DNA of 64,000 bases. Origin: Streptococcus ratti FA-1 = DSM 20564 (GTDB taxonomy: Bacteria > Bacillota > Bacilli > Lactobacillales > Streptococcaceae). The translations under genes and the position numbers were made by a program. Positions 1 through 9,229 of this stretch are shown here, piece after piece. The stretch is from contig NZ_AJTZ01000005.1 in NCBI RefSeq assembly GCF_000286075.1, forward strand, positions 1,116,001-1,180,000, given 5' to 3'. The first letter of the stretch is position 1; every line of letters begins with the position of its first letter. A model generated the notes under the pieces. That model searched no databases, had not been told where the DNA came from, and saw only the letters and a program-made list of their open reading frames with translations.

Positions 1-145
1 AGCCCTTGTTAACTTGAACAATCGCTTAAACCTGCTTTACGGCAGTGCTAGTCAGCTGCACTTTGACAGTACAGATAACGGAACAACCGTCTGGTATGAG
101 ATTCCTTATCAAAAAGGAGATAGAGATGAAAATTTTAATTCTTGA
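1..145 (+). CDS. lytS: LytS sensor histidine kinase, C-terminal end (partial)
   Basis: Reading from base 2 gives a 47-codon open frame ending in TGA at 143-145. It contains [11 protein letters not shown] and a final [11 protein letters not shown], which match the C-terminal end of the HATPase domain of LytS/YehU-type kinases. The gene starts outside the window. Its end overlaps the start of lytR by 20 bases, so the two are translationally coupled. LytS is the membrane sensor of the LytSR system that controls lrgAB. Confidence 0.85.
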   Translation, partial: ALVNLNNRLNLLYGSASQLHFDSTDNGTTVWYEIPYQKGDRDENFNS

Positions 146-860
146 CGACGAGATGCTAGCAAGACAGGAGCTTACTTTTTTAATTCAGCAAAGCAAGGAA
201 CTTGACCATCCTGATATTTTTGAAGCAGAAGATATTAGCAGCGCTGAAAAAATTCTTTTTCGTCAGCAGATCGATTTAATTTTTCTTGATATTTCACTCA
301 GCGAGGAAAATGGTTTTACCCTAGCCAACCAATTAGAACAGCTAGCACATCCGCCGCTTGTAGTCTTTGCAACAGCCTATGATAATTATGCTGTCAAAGC
401 TTTTGAAAGCAATGCTGCCGATTATATTTTGAAACCTTTTGAACAGGAACGCGTGGATAAAGCCCTAGCCAAGGTCAAAAAAATGCAGCATTTATCTGCA
501 AGAGATGAACCAAGCCTAGCAGATAAGAAAGGCGTTGAATTACTCACATTGACTCTGGCAGACAGAAGTGTCGTCCTCAAGCTGCCAGATATTATAGCTG
601 CCAGCATTGAAGATGGTGAATTGACTGTTAGCACCAAAAGCAATAGCTATACTATCAAGAAAACACTAAATTGGTTTAAATCTCGCGCCAAGACTAATTA
701 TTTTTTACAAATTCATCGCAATACTGTTGTTAATCTGGAAATGATTCAGGAAATTCAGCCTTGGTTCAATCATACACTCTTACTGGTGATGGTTAATGGT
801 GAAAAATTTCCAGTCGGACGTTCTTATATGAAAGAGTTGAACGCTCATTTGACCTTATAA
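126..860 (+). CDS. lytR: LytR/LytT response regulator (LytTR family)
   Basis: This 244-residue protein has a receiver domain (acidic DD at 7-8, phospho-acceptor Asp55 in FLDIS, Lys103 in LKPF) and a C-terminal LytTR DNA-binding domain (about 140-244, with [12 protein letters not shown]). I place the start at the ATG at 126, behind AAAAGGAGATAG, rather than at an upstream start at 45, because MKILILDDE is the normal N-terminus. With LytS it is the known activator of lrgAB, which lies directly downstream. The symbol may be lytT in mutans streptococci. Confidence 0.93.
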   Translation: MKILILDDEMLARQELTFLIQQSKELDHPDIFEAEDISSAEKILFRQQIDLIFLDISLSEENGFTLANQLEQLAHPPLVVFATAYDNYAVKAFESNAADYILKPFEQERVDKALAKVKKMQHLSARDEPSLADKKGVELLTLTLADRSVVLKLPDIIAASIEDGELTVSTKSNSYTIKKTLNWFKSRAKTNYFLQIHRNTVVNLEMIQEIQPWFNHTLLLVMVNGEKFPVGRSYMKELNAHLTL

Positions 861-917
861 ATGGATTAATTTCATTCACCCCTCAAAATTTTCATTTGAC
901 AATTTTGCATTGGCATT

Positions 918-953
918 AAGGAGTTGAATATTGCAATTCAGCTTCTTTTTTTT
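918..953 (+). terminator. Rho-independent terminator of lytSR
   Basis: A 12-bp stem (918-929 with 936-947, two G-U pairs) encloses a 6-base loop and runs into eight T residues. It lies between lytR and lrgA, so lrgAB needs its own promoter. Confidence 0.75.
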
Positions 954-969
954 GCAATCGGGGATAATT

Positions 970-985
970 TTGAAAACGTTTTACA
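970..985 (+). promoter_or_regulatory. cre-like site upstream of lrgA
   Basis: TTGAAAACGTTTTACA matches the catabolite-responsive element consensus at all positions except the last three. CcpA control of lrgAB is known in S. mutans. The site lies 50 bases before the lrgA start. Confidence 0.5.
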
Positions 986-1035
986 CAAAATGAGCTACAA
1001 TAACATTGTCAAGAAAGGAAGGAGTCATCAGTATT

Positions 1036-1503
1036 ATGAAACACACTAGTAAAGTAACCCAATCAAAATCTGCACCCATGTTTATTCAAATGTCTATTTA
1101 TGCTGCTATTCTGTTAGTTTCTCAAGTTATCTCAGAATTACTGCCTAAAACCTTACCGATTCCAACCACAGTCATCGGTTTAATCCTGATGTATATTCTC
1201 TTATGCAGTCATCTTATCAAGGTTGAATGGGTAGACTCCTTAGGTTCCTTACTCATTAGTATGATTGGTTTCATGTTTGTCCCATCAGGTATTTCCTTAG
1301 CGGCTAATTTAAATATTATCAAATCTGAAGGGTTGCAGTTAGTCATTGTTATCAGCCTGTCAACCATCTTGATGCTCATTATTGTGACCTATATGACATC
1401 TCTCATTCTATTGCTTAAAAAATTGAGCTTTAGCACTCTTTGGGAAAAATTAACGACTCACAGTTTTGATAAAAAACTGAGTAAGAAAGTAGGGGGAAAA
1501 TAA
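1036..1503 (+). CDS. lrgA: LrgA, holin-like membrane protein
   Basis: This is a 155-residue LrgA/CidA family protein with about four hydrophobic helices and the family segment LPKTLPIPTTVIGLILMY. LrgA and LrgB form a membrane module that opposes CidAB-driven lysis, and in some bacteria they transport pyruvate. The frame can be extended to a TTG at 1006. I prefer the ATG at 1036, which follows AAGGAAGGAG. lrgB begins 2 bases after the stop. Confidence 0.92.
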   Translation: MKHTSKVTQSKSAPMFIQMSIYAAILLVSQVISELLPKTLPIPTTVIGLILMYILLCSHLIKVEWVDSLGSLLISMIGFMFVPSGISLAANLNIIKSEGLQLVIVISLSTILMLIIVTYMTSLILLLKKLSFSTLWEKLTTHSFDKKLSKKVGGK

Positions 1504-1504
1504 A

Positions 1505-2236
1505 ATGGAACTTTTAAAGACACCTGTTTTTGGGATTTGCTTTTCCTTAATCCTTTATACCATTGGACAGTATTTATTCAAAAAAAGCAAAGGATTCTTT
1601 CTCTTACAACCCCTCTTCTTTGCTATGGTAGTAGGGATTATCCTGCTTATGGTATTGGCTAAAGGACTGGGAACGAATGTTAAAATATTATATGATCAAG
1701 CTTACAAACCGGGAGGAGACTTAATTTTCTGGTTTCTAAATCCCGCAACCATCGCCTTTGCGGTGCCGCTTTATAAGAAAAATGATGCTGTCAAAAAATA
1801 TTGGAAAGAAATTATCAGCAGTCTGATTATCGGTATGGTCGTCTCCTTAGTTATCATTGTTGCTATTTCAAAGGCTATCGGTTTAAGCCAAGCCAGCACT
1901 GCTTCTATGCTTCCTCAAGCAGCCACAACAGCCATTGCCCTCCCTATCGCCCACGCTATTGGCGGCAACACTGCTATCACTGCTATGGCCTGTATCCTAA
2001 ATGCCGTCATCATCTATGCTTTGGGCAAAAAATTAGTAGCTTTCTTTCACCTCAATAAGAGTGAAATTGGCGTCGGCTTGGGCTTAGGAACATCGGGACA
2101 CACAGTCGGCGCAGCCTTTGCTCTAGAATTAGGAGAATTGCAAGGTGCCATGGCAGCCATAGCAGTCGTCGTTATCGGGCTTGTCGTTGACTTGGTCATC
2201 CCCGTCTTTAGCTACATTATTGGTTTGGCTCACTAA
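1505..2236 (+). CDS. lrgB: LrgB, antiholin-like membrane protein
   Basis: This 243-residue LrgB family protein has six or more hydrophobic segments and the conserved stretches NPATIAFAVPLYK and LGLGTSGHTVGAAFALE. It is the partner of LrgA and is co-transcribed with it (AAAATAAA separates the genes, with a GGGGGAAAA ribosome-binding site inside the lrgA end). A strong hairpin terminator follows. Confidence 0.94.
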   Translation: MELLKTPVFGICFSLILYTIGQYLFKKSKGFFLLQPLFFAMVVGIILLMVLAKGLGTNVKILYDQAYKPGGDLIFWFLNPATIAFAVPLYKKNDAVKKYWKEIISSLIIGMVVSLVIIVAISKAIGLSQASTASMLPQAATTAIALPIAHAIGGNTAITAMACILNAVIIYALGKKLVAFFHLNKSEIGVGLGLGTSGHTVGAAFALELGELQGAMAAIAVVVIGLVVDLVIPVFSYIIGLAH

Positions 2237-2261
2237 AAACTAAAACTGCTATCGATAAGAC

Positions 2262-2303
2262 AAAAGCCCTTAGCGGAAATTATCCGTTAAAGGGCTTTTT
2301 ATT
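2262..2303 (+). terminator. Terminator of lrgAB
   Basis: AAAAGCCCTTAGCGGA pairs with TCCGTTAAAGGGCTTTTT across a 5-base loop, with one bulged A. A T-run follows. Confidence 0.85.
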
Positions 2304-2388
2304 AGTTTTAATTTTTGATTAGATATAGAGCAGTTAAAAATTATCTGGTTAATAGAACGATTAAACTAAATTTTAATCTCTTCGTACG

Positions 2389-3240
2389 TTAAGTCAAATA
2401 TCTGTTAGATTCACTCATCTCCTTCATCACTCTTGCAATCTCTGCACTGATTCTTGTTGGCAGGACAACATAGGTCTCTTGGCTCAGTTGGTCTGCGATG
2501 TAGGAATGGAGAAAGACAGCTGCGGCGGTAACCTCAAAGCGGTCTGAGTGAAATTGGGCAAGAAAGCCTGCAATCATGCCTGCCAAGGTATCTCCCATAC
2601 CGCCTGTTGCCTGATAGGGACCGCCGACTTGGATGCGCCCGACTTGTTGGCCTTGATAAAGCTTGGTCTGATGAGACTTGGCAACTAGAATGGTTTCTTT
2701 TGGAAAATGATTCAGGGCTGCTTGTGTTGTTTTTTCTGTTTGCTCTGAGATGGTCAGTCCCGACAGTCTTTCCCATTCTTTTTGATGGGGCGTGAGGACA
2801 ACTTTGGCTGTTGGCCAGCTGACTGGCTTTCTTTGGGCCAAGAGATTGAGGGCAGAACCATCAATGACCAAAGTCTGCTCCGCTGTAACGGTTTGCCAAA
2901 CCAGATCAAAGGTCTTCTTAGCCAAGTCATCTTCAGCTAAGCCCGGTCCGATGAGAACCACATCTGCTGCTCTTACTTGTTCTAACAGACGGTTTCTTTC
3001 TGTCATATCAAAGGCCATAGCCTCAGGCAAATGACTGTGCAGAGCTGTAATATTGTCCTTGTGGGTAGCAACCGTCACCAAACCAGCTCCGCTATTGACA
3101 CAAGCAAGGGCAGCCATAATGATGGCACCCCCGTATGGATAATTGCCGCCAATCAAAAGGGCACGGCCAAAAGTCCCCTTGTGACTGTCAAGAGGACGCG
3201 GCTGAATGATTTGTTTAGCTAAAGATTCATCAATAATCAT
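2389..3240 (-). CDS. nnrD: ADP-dependent NAD(P)H-hydrate dehydratase
   Basis: This 283-residue ribokinase-fold protein of the YjeF C-terminal (carbohydrate kinase-like) family repairs hydrated NAD(P)H in the cytoplasm. Visible marks are [15 protein letters not shown] near residue 25, [12 protein letters not shown] in the middle and the [14 protein letters not shown] anion-hole motif near residue 215. The N-terminal epimerase domain found in some homologues is absent, which is normal for streptococci. Its start overlaps the folD stop by 4 bases (ATGA), so the two are translationally coupled. Confidence 0.9.
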   Translation of the reverse strand: MIIDESLAKQIIQPRPLDSHKGTFGRALLIGGNYPYGGAIIMAALACVNSGAGLVTVATHKDNITALHSHLPEAMAFDMTERNRLLEQVRAADVVLIGPGLAEDDLAKKTFDLVWQTVTAEQTLVIDGSALNLLAQRKPVSWPTAKVVLTPHQKEWERLSGLTISEQTEKTTQAALNHFPKETILVAKSHQTKLYQGQQVGRIQVGGPYQATGGMGDTLAGMIAGFLAQFHSDRFEVTAAAVFLHSYIADQLSQETYVVLPTRISAEIARVMKEMSESNRYLT

Positions 3241-4091
3241 CTGGTCACACTTCTTAAAGCTGCTTGGTAGGTTTGTTCCAAAAGCATGGTGATAGTCATC
3301 GGACCGACACCGCCTGGAACAGGAGTTATGAGACTGGCTTTCTTAGCGACTTGGTCAAAGTTAACATCACCGATCAGTTTGCCATTTTCGTCACGATTCA
3401 TGCCAACATCAATGACAACAGCGCCTTCTTTGACAAAGTCTTCAGTGACAAAATGACCTTGACCGATAGCAACAATAAGCACATCAGCACATCTTGCCAC
3501 TTCTGATAAATGTTTCGTTCTGGAATGCGTCAAGGTAACTGTTGCATTTTTTTCGAGCAATAACTGCGCCATGGGCTTACCAACAATATTGGAGCGGCCA
3601 ATAATAACCGCATGCTTGCCTTCAAGATCCACCTGATAAGCACTCAGCATTTCCATGATGCCAGCTGGTGTGCAGGGAACCATGACTGATCTGCCGCTCC
3701 ATAAATGTCCTGTATTCATGGGATGAAAACCATCAACATCCTTATGCGGATCAATAGCCAAAATGATTTTTTTATCATTAATATGAGCGGGAAGAGGCAG
3801 CTGTACCAGTATACCGTGAATAGATGGGTCTTGATTATAGCTTTCGATTACATCTATTAATTCTTCTTCACTGATGGCATCTGACAGGCGCACTGTCTCG
3901 CTTTTGAAACCAGCTTTCTTAGCTGCGCGCTCTTTATTATGGACGTAGACCTGACTGGCCGGATTATCTCCCACCAAAATGACTGCTAATCCCGGAACAA
4001 GATTGTATTTTTCTTGCATGCGTGCAACTTTCTCAGCCAGCTGAGCCTGCATCTTCTGTGCCAGTGCTTTACCATCAATAATTTCTGTCAT
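3237..4091 (-). CDS. folD: FolD methylenetetrahydrofolate dehydrogenase/cyclohydrolase
   Basis: This 284-residue bifunctional enzyme of one-carbon metabolism interconverts 5,10-methylene- and 10-formyl-THF. Family marks are [20 protein letters not shown] (catalytic Tyr and Lys near 50-57), LVQLPLP, the NADP-binding [14 protein letters not shown] and [15 protein letters not shown]. The start ATG follows CAGGAG. A TATAAT box at 4121-4126 (complement) lies about 30 bases upstream. It heads a two-gene unit with nnrD. Confidence 0.97.
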   Translation of the reverse strand: MTEIIDGKALAQKMQAQLAEKVARMQEKYNLVPGLAVILVGDNPASQVYVHNKERAAKKAGFKSETVRLSDAISEEELIDVIESYNQDPSIHGILVQLPLPAHINDKKIILAIDPHKDVDGFHPMNTGHLWSGRSVMVPCTPAGIMEMLSAYQVDLEGKHAVIIGRSNIVGKPMAQLLLEKNATVTLTHSRTKHLSEVARCADVLIVAIGQGHFVTEDFVKEGAVVIDVGMNRDENGKLIGDVNFDQVAKKASLITPVPGGVGPMTITMLLEQTYQAALRSVTR

Positions 4092-4120
4092 TCTAATCTC
4101 CTGAAATAAATATTACTTTA

Positions 4121-4126
4121 ATTATA
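4121..4126 (-). promoter_or_regulatory. folD: -10 box of the folD-nnrD promoter
   Basis: The minus strand reads GGTATAATTA, a perfect -10 hexamer about 30 bases upstream of the folD start. Any -35 would lie within the neighbouring terminator hairpin. Confidence 0.5.
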
Positions 4127-4128
4127 CC

Positions 4129-4166
4129 AAAAAAGGTGAGCAGATAATATGCTGCTGCACCTTTTT
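4129..4166 (-). terminator. Terminator of the feo operon
   Basis: AAAAAGGTG-AGCAG pairs with CTGCT-GCACCTTTTT around an 8-base loop. The hairpin is T-rich on both strands. It lies downstream of the feo operon on the minus strand and just upstream of folD. Confidence 0.7.
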
Positions 4167-4211
4167 CTTATATTTAAATGTTATAAGCGGTTCAAATTAA
4201 GAAACACATTT

Positions 4212-4358
4212 TTAATGCACTTTATTAGAACGCTTTATCTCGTCTTTAACAGGACAGGCACAGTCACAATCACCGCAAGACCCTTTTTGTTTAATATAGT
4301 GACGTATACTTAGAACAACTGCAAGGACGATCAAAGCTGCAATAATTATAGTTGACAT
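4212..4358 (-). CDS. FeoB-associated Cys-rich membrane protein (48 aa)
   Basis: A 48-codon gene starts with ATG at 4358 behind AAAGGAAGCTCT, 16 bases after feoB. It encodes one N-terminal membrane helix (MSTIIIAALIVLAVVL), then a basic linker and the cluster CGDCDCACPV. This is the layout of the FeoB-associated Cys-rich family found next to feoB in Firmicutes. The family is presumed to help FeoB at the cytoplasmic face, but its role is not established. Confidence 0.85.
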   Translation of the reverse strand: MSTIIIAALIVLAVVLSIRHYIKQKGSCGDCDCACPVKDEIKRSNKVH

Positions 4359-4374
4359 AGAGCTTCCTTTCGAT

Positions 4375-6525
4375 TTAATCGTTGGCTAGACCCAGATTGT
4401 CTAGACTGATGACTTTTTCTTTTATTTGACGTGGCTTTCTGATGATAAAGTAAATCATTACAAGCAATACAACAACAGCCAATCCTGTCCAGAACCTTAT
4501 TGGCTTGTCATAAAGAGCAACTAAGCCAATCTGATAAATGACCAAACTAATAAGGTAGGCAAGTCCTGTTTGATAAGCAATCGCTATTAAGGTCCACTTG
4601 AGGTTTCCCATCTCACGTTTGATAGCACCAATAGCTGCAAAACAAGGAGCACAGAGCAGATTAAAAGTTAAAAATGAATAGGCTGCCAAGGCTGTGTAAT
4701 CTCCCTGCAGGCTGCTCCACAGCGAATGCGTAGTTTCCGTTGCATCTGGGTTATTATAGAGAATTCCAAAAGTTGCCACTACCGTTTCCTTAGCTGCAAG
4801 ACCTGTAATAGCAGCAACCGTTGCCTTCCAGTTTCCAAAACCAAGTGGTGTAAAAATCCAAGCCAAGAGACGCCCAAGACTAGCTAAGATACTGTTTTCT
4901 GTATTAACTGCCTGCAAAGTAAAGTTATAGGAACTCATAAACCAAATGAGAACAGTCAAGCTAAAAATAATAGTTCCAGCACGCTTGACAAAACTCATAG
5001 CTTTACCAAAGGCATAACGTAAAACAGCCTCAGCTTTTGGCAAATGATAGCTTGGCAGTTCCATGATAAAAGGACTAGTATAACCGCCTAAAAAACTGGT
5101 TTTCTTAAGAGCAATCCCTGATAAAATAATGGCAATCATTCCCATGAAATAAGCACTGGGAGCAATCCAAGGATTATGCGGGAAAAAGGCACCTGCTATC
5201 AAAGCGATAATAGACAGCTTAGCCGAACATGGCATAAAGGTTGCTGTCATAATAGTGATACGCCGATCACGCTCATTTTCAATGGTCCGGCTGGCCATGA
5301 TGCCCGGAACACCGCAGCCTGTTGAGATCAGCATCGGAATAAAGGATTTTCCAGAGAGACCGAAACGTCTGAAAATCCGATCCATAACAAAGGCAATTCG
5401 GCTCATATAACCAATATCTTCTAGAATGCCCAAACAGACAAAGAGAACAAAGATTTGCGGTAAGAAGCCAAGCACCGTTCCAACACCGGCAACAATTCCA
5501 TCAACAATTAAGGATTGCAGCCAAGCCTGTACTTTCAAGGCTTCTAAAATACTTGTCACAAAGTCGGGCACATATTTGCCAAAAAGGACATCATTGATCC
5601 AGTCTGTTCCAATCGTTCCTACTGTTTGAATGGATAGATAATAAACCAAGAACATGACAATTGTAAAGATAAGCAAGGCCAAGATACGATTGGTGACAAT
5701 CTTATCAACCTTATCAGAAGCAGACATCTTAAAGTCACTGTCCTGACTTTGTGCCATTTGACTAACACGCTCAATAAAGGCATAACGCTGATTAATGACG
5801 ATAGATTCTGAATCTTCGGTAAAGATTTCCTCTGTGATTTGAATGATATCTTTTATTTCCTTCTTTTGAAAAGGAGATAAGTTTAATTCCTCTTCAACCA
5901 GACGGTCGCGCTCAAAGAGTTTGATGGCATAAAAACGGCTTGAGCGTTCTGGCACCGTCTGACCCAGCACTTCAATAATTTGAGCAATAGCTGCTTCAAA
6001 TTTGGCATCATAAGTTGGATACTGAATATTATCAACACTGTTTTTCGTTGTTTGACTGGCTTTTTTGACAGCCTTATCAACCCCTGTATTTTTCAAAGCA
6101 CTGGTCGCGACAACCGGCACGCCCATCTGATAAGCTAACTTATCGCTATTGATAGCTTTGCCTTGACTTTTCAAAACATCACTCATATTAAGAGCAATGG
6201 TTACAGGAATTCCCGTTTCAATTAACTGCGTTGTCAGATAAAGATTGCGCTCTAGGTTTGTCGCATCCACTATATTTAAAATACTGTCAGCATGATTGCT
6301 GAGCAGATAATCACGCGCCACCTTTTCTTCAGGACTGTAAGGAGACATGGAATAAATCCCCGGCAAATCCTGCACATTGACACCCTTTAGTTTTCTGACT
6401 TGGCCGCTTTTGCGTTCGACAGTTACACCAGGCCAGTTCCCAACATGCTGACGGGTGCCTGTCAGTAAATTAAAAAGACTGGTTTTTCCGCTGTTGGGAT
6501 TCCCAATCAAAGCAATTTCTGTCAT
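4375..6525 (-). CDS. feoB: FeoB ferrous iron transporter
   Basis: This 716-residue protein takes up Fe(II) across the membrane. The N-terminal G domain shows GNPNSGKTSLFN (G1, residues 8-19), DLPG (G3) and LNMSD (G4). The C-terminal half has the gate repeats with GCGVPGIMASRTIENERDRR, ATFMPCSAKLSI and the second gate Cys segment LLCAPCFAAIGA. It starts 6 bases after feoA and is followed by the small Cys-rich partner. Confidence 0.97.
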   Translation of the reverse strand: MTEIALIGNPNSGKTSLFNLLTGTRQHVGNWPGVTVERKSGQVRKLKGVNVQDLPGIYSMSPYSPEEKVARDYLLSNHADSILNIVDATNLERNLYLTTQLIETGIPVTIALNMSDVLKSQGKAINSDKLAYQMGVPVVATSALKNTGVDKAVKKASQTTKNSVDNIQYPTYDAKFEAAIAQIIEVLGQTVPERSSRFYAIKLFERDRLVEEELNLSPFQKKEIKDIIQITEEIFTEDSESIVINQRYAFIERVSQMAQSQDSDFKMSASDKVDKIVTNRILALLIFTIVMFLVYYLSIQTVGTIGTDWINDVLFGKYVPDFVTSILEALKVQAWLQSLIVDGIVAGVGTVLGFLPQIFVLFVCLGILEDIGYMSRIAFVMDRIFRRFGLSGKSFIPMLISTGCGVPGIMASRTIENERDRRITIMTATFMPCSAKLSIIALIAGAFFPHNPWIAPSAYFMGMIAIILSGIALKKTSFLGGYTSPFIMELPSYHLPKAEAVLRYAFGKAMSFVKRAGTIIFSLTVLIWFMSSYNFTLQAVNTENSILASLGRLLAWIFTPLGFGNWKATVAAITGLAAKETVVATFGILYNNPDATETTHSLWSSLQGDYTALAAYSFLTFNLLCAPCFAAIGAIKREMGNLKWTLIAIAYQTGLAYLISLVIYQIGLVALYDKPIRFWTGLAVVVLLVMIYFIIRKPRQIKEKVISLDNLGLAND

Positions 6526-6531
6526 TTTTTC

Positions 6532-7002
6532 CTACCTATCTATCTTTACAACACTGATCATTTGCGCTTCCGATTTTCTAAGAGTCAGCTCATAGCCGCG
6601 CAGGCTAATCTCTATCGGATCTCCCAAGGGAGCGACCTTGCGAAGATAAACCTTGGTATGACGTGTCAGTCCCATATCCATTAAACGGCGTTTAGCCTCA
6701 TTGACAGCAAATATATTGTCAATATAAGCAAATTCGCCGACTGGCAGCTCTGATAAAGGAAGTACTTCTTCATTTTCCTTATCTTCACCGACATCTATTT
6801 TAGCTAAAATAGAGTCATCAAAAGCAAGACGGCTTGATTTTAACATGACAATAGCGCTGGATTTTGTTTTTGAAATCAGCTTAACACGGTTGCCGACTTT
6901 CAAACCAAGATTAGAAAGATGCCTTATGCTGGTCTCCGGCAGATTGATGCTGACAATTTTATAAGGGGTGTTTATCTTTGCTTCTTGTAATATCACTACC
7001 AC
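6532..7002 (-). CDS. feoA: FeoA protein with two FeoA/SH3-like domains
   Basis: This 156-residue protein carries two tandem FeoA domains (about 1-72 and 82-156; the second has EAKRRLMDMGLTRHTKVYL). Tandem FeoA domains are usual in streptococci, whereas enteric FeoA has one. It is an accessory to FeoB. The frame opens with GTG at 7002, only 3 bases after AGGAG. GTG at 6996 has better spacing and may be the true start. Confidence 0.92.
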   Translation of the reverse strand: MVVILQEAKINTPYKIVSINLPETSIRHLSNLGLKVGNRVKLISKTKSSAIVMLKSSRLAFDDSILAKIDVGEDKENEEVLPLSELPVGEFAYIDNIFAVNEAKRRLMDMGLTRHTKVYLRKVAPLGDPIEISLRGYELTLRKSEAQMISVVKIDR

Positions 7003-7042
7003 ACTCTCCTTTTATTGGTCAGGTTAAGACCTTCCTGTCCTC

Positions 7043-7051
7043 ATTATAGCA
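7043..7051 (-). promoter_or_regulatory. feoA: feoAB promoter, extended -10
   Basis: The minus strand reads TGCTATAAT, a perfect -10 hexamer with the TGn extension, about 40 bases upstream of feoA. No good -35 is visible, as is typical of extended -10 promoters. Confidence 0.65.
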
Positions 7052-7085
7052 TATAAAATGCCTTGATTTAAGCGTTTTTCAAAGA

Positions 7086-7100
7086 TTGGAATCATTCCAA
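7086..7100. promoter_or_regulatory. 7-1-7 palindrome upstream of the feo promoter
   Basis: TTGGAATCATTCCAA is a perfect 7-1-7 dyad about 40 bases upstream of the feo -10. The architecture is that of Fur-family boxes (PerR box TTATAATNATTATAA), but the outer bases differ. It may be the operator of an iron- or peroxide-responsive regulator. The remaining sequence between feoA and 7376 holds only a 14-codon frame at 7205-7249 and the next terminator. Confidence 0.4.
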
Positions 7101-7278
7101 AAACCTCAAATGTATCAGAAACCGTCTTTTATTTTGGACAAGGAATAGACCTGACAATGGTATCAAGAGAATGTTTTTTAACCCTTTAAGATAGGAAAGG
7201 GTCCATGTTTGTGAAAAGACATAAAACACTTAATCGCTGGAAAACTTAAAGGCTGCCGTTCAGACCACCTGACAGCAA

Positions 7279-7320
7279 CCTAAAAAGGACTCCGCTTTGT
7301 ACACTGCAAAGCGAAATCCC
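7279..7320 (-). terminator. Terminator of the amino-acid ABC operon
   Basis: On the minus strand GGATTTCGCTTTG pairs with CAAAGCGGAGTCC around a 7-base loop, followed by TTTTT. It is the first hairpin downstream of the ATPase gene. Confidence 0.75.
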
Positions 7321-7376
7321 TGACAAATTTTCTATTTGACTTAGAAAAGCAAAGCACAAATTTTGGTCACTTTTAT

Positions 7377-8111
7377 TTACAAGACTTTTCCTAAGAAATC
7401 CTTGGTTCTTTCTTCTTTAGTATTTTCAAAGACTTCCTCAGGTGTTCCTTCTTCAACAATGACACCGTCATCCATAAAGATGACACGGTCGGCTACTTCA
7501 CGTGCAAAGCCCATCTCGTGCGTTACAATAGCCATGGTCATCCCTGATTTAGCCAAATCCTGCATGACACCTAGCACTTCTCCAACCATCTCTGGATCAA
7601 GGGCAGAAGTCGGTTCATCAAATAAAAGAGCATCTGGATCCATAGCCAAACTACGGGCAATAGCAATCCGCTGCTGCTGACCGCCTGACAAGCTTTGCGG
7701 GTAAGCATCTGCCTTATCTCGCAAACCTACCTTATCCAAGAGCTGATAAGCCTTTTCTTCTGCTTCTTCCTTACTAAGTCCCTTAGTTTTAATTGGAGAA
7801 AGAGTAATATTTTCTAAAACAGTCATATTAGGAAAAAGATTAAACTGCTGGAAAACCATTCCCATCTTCTCACGCATTTTAAAAATATCATTGGATTTAT
7901 CTGTAATATCTACACCCTCAAAAGTAATGCTTCCTTTGGTCGGTGCTTCCAGAAGATTCAGCGTCCGCAAAAAAGTTGATTTCCCAGAGCCAGACGGTCC
8001 AATAATTACCAGAACTTCTCCTTGTTTGATATCAAGGTCAATCCCTTTAAGCACCTCATTCTTACCGAAAGATTTATGCAAATTTTTAATACTGATAAGT
8101 GTTTCTGACAT
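7377..8111 (-). CDS. Polar amino-acid ABC transporter, ATP-binding protein
   Basis: This 244-residue GlnQ/HisP-type ATPase has Walker [13 protein letters not shown] (about 38-49), a Q-loop at VFQQFNLF, signature [15 protein letters not shown] and Walker [14 protein letters not shown]. It energises uptake of an amino acid through the permease encoded just upstream (stop and start overlap by one base). No substrate-binding protein is encoded nearby, so the substrate cannot be told from context. Confidence 0.93.
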   Translation of the reverse strand: MSETLISIKNLHKSFGKNEVLKGIDLDIKQGEVLVIIGPSGSGKSTFLRTLNLLEAPTKGSITFEGVDITDKSNDIFKMREKMGMVFQQFNLFPNMTVLENITLSPIKTKGLSKEEAEEKAYQLLDKVGLRDKADAYPQSLSGGQQQRIAIARSLAMDPDALLFDEPTSALDPEMVGEVLGVMQDLAKSGMTMAIVTHEMGFAREVADRVIFMDDGVIVEEGTPEEVFENTKEERTKDFLGKVL

Positions 8112-8797
8112 TAGTTTGTATCCCCTTTACCAAAACGATTTTCAAGATATTTGACAAGTGCTGACATCAGAGTTGTCACCATCAAGTAATAAAAGGCACC
8201 AAATAACAGGGGGGTCAAAGGCAGATAGGTTGCCGTTACAACTGACTGAGCGCCATTCCACAGCTCCATAACACCAATGGTCTGTAAAAGCGAGCTGTCC
8301 TTAATAATAGTGATAAATTCATTCCCCAAAGCAGGTAAAATATTTTTGAAAGCCTGCGGTAAAATAACATAACGCATCGCATTAACAGGCTTAATTCCTA
8401 ATGAATAAGCAGCTTCTAACTGGCCCTTAGGCACAGCCTCAATACCGGCACGGACAATTTCTGAAATATAGGCGCCGCTGTTTAGCGACAAGACAATAAT
8501 TCCGGGCAGCAGCCGTGAAAAATCTAGGTCCAAAACACCGAATTTAACAATGGGCATATTGGCAAAATGCAGAACAACGAAGGAAATCATAATCTGCACG
8601 ACCATGGGCGTTCCGCGGAATATCCAGACATAAAATGACACCAGCCAGTTTAAGAATTTGATGTTGCTGCGTTTAATCAAAGCCACCAGAACACCGATAA
8701 TAGTCCCGAAAAACACCACACAGGCCGAGATTATGATTGTAACCAGCACCCCATAATTAAAATAGGCCCAATATTTAGGTAAAAATGAAAAGTCCAT
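8111..8797 (-). CDS. Polar amino-acid ABC transporter, permease
   Basis: This 228-residue permease of the His/Glu/Gln type has about five membrane helices and the EAA-loop segment [23 protein letters not shown], followed by [17 protein letters not shown]. The frame extends to a TTG at 8875. I use the ATG at 8797, behind GAGGAGCAGTTT, because [13 protein letters not shown] is a typical start. It is the first gene of a two-gene operon with the ATPase. Confidence 0.92.
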   Translation of the reverse strand: MDFSFLPKYWAYFNYGVLVTIIISACVVFFGTIIGVLVALIKRSNIKFLNWLVSFYVWIFRGTPMVVQIMISFVVLHFANMPIVKFGVLDLDFSRLLPGIIVLSLNSGAYISEIVRAGIEAVPKGQLEAAYSLGIKPVNAMRYVILPQAFKNILPALGNEFITIIKDSSLLQTIGVMELWNGAQSVVTATYLPLTPLLFGAFYYLMVTTLMSALVKYLENRFGKGDTN

Positions 8798-8880
8798 AAA
8801 CTGCTCCTCTGAAATGATATGACATATTATATTATATTTTGAATAAAAATACAAGCTCTTCTGATTAATCCTCAAAATTC

Positions 8881-8910
8881 AAAAAAGCAGAACCAGGTCT
8901 GGTTCTGCCC
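8881..8910 (-). terminator. Terminator of the ykuJ-like gene
   Basis: GCAGAACCA-GGTC-TGGTTCTGC is a perfect 9-bp stem followed on the minus strand by TTTTTT. It separates the DUF1797 gene from the ABC operon. Confidence 0.85.
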
Positions 8911-8923
8911 TTCATAGTCCCCA

Positions 8924-9154
8924 TTAATAAAGTAAATCATAAATTTCCATTGCAATCAAATCAATACTGTCAAAAGTATAAGTTTCGCGTGCAGCAACAT
9001 CCCGCAGTGTAAACACAGGACCGTTTTCTGGATCATTATTAAATGAAACTTCAGCAACGACAGCACCATCACGCTCAAAATGACGTTTCAAATTACTGCT
9101 GTCAGTTGTCATCAATTCTAAACGATTAATAATTCTCACTAAATGTGATTCCAT
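8924..9154 (-). CDS. YkuJ-like DUF1797 protein
   Basis: This 76-residue cytoplasmic protein resembles the YkuJ/DUF1797 family in length and layout: an N-terminal IINRLELM helix and a C-terminal YTFDSIDLIAMEIYDLL. The family function is unknown. The start follows a GGAGAATATC ribosome-binding site. It is probably a single-gene unit, since a terminator follows and argF upstream ends 75 bases away. Confidence 0.85.
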   Translation of the reverse strand: MESHLVRIINRLELMTTDSSNLKRHFERDGAVVAEVSFNNDPENGPVFTLRDVAARETYTFDSIDLIAMEIYDLLY

Positions 9155-9229
9155 GATATTCTCCTATCCGTTTTTTAACTCTTCTTATTTTAACACAAAT
9201 AAGGCAAAAAAACAGTAAAATCATTCATT

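Noticed and set aside
7205..7249. 14-codon frame MFVKRHKTLNRWKT with an AGGAAAGGG upstream
   Set aside because: It is too short to support, shows no family and no conservation evidence, and lies on a weak hairpin.
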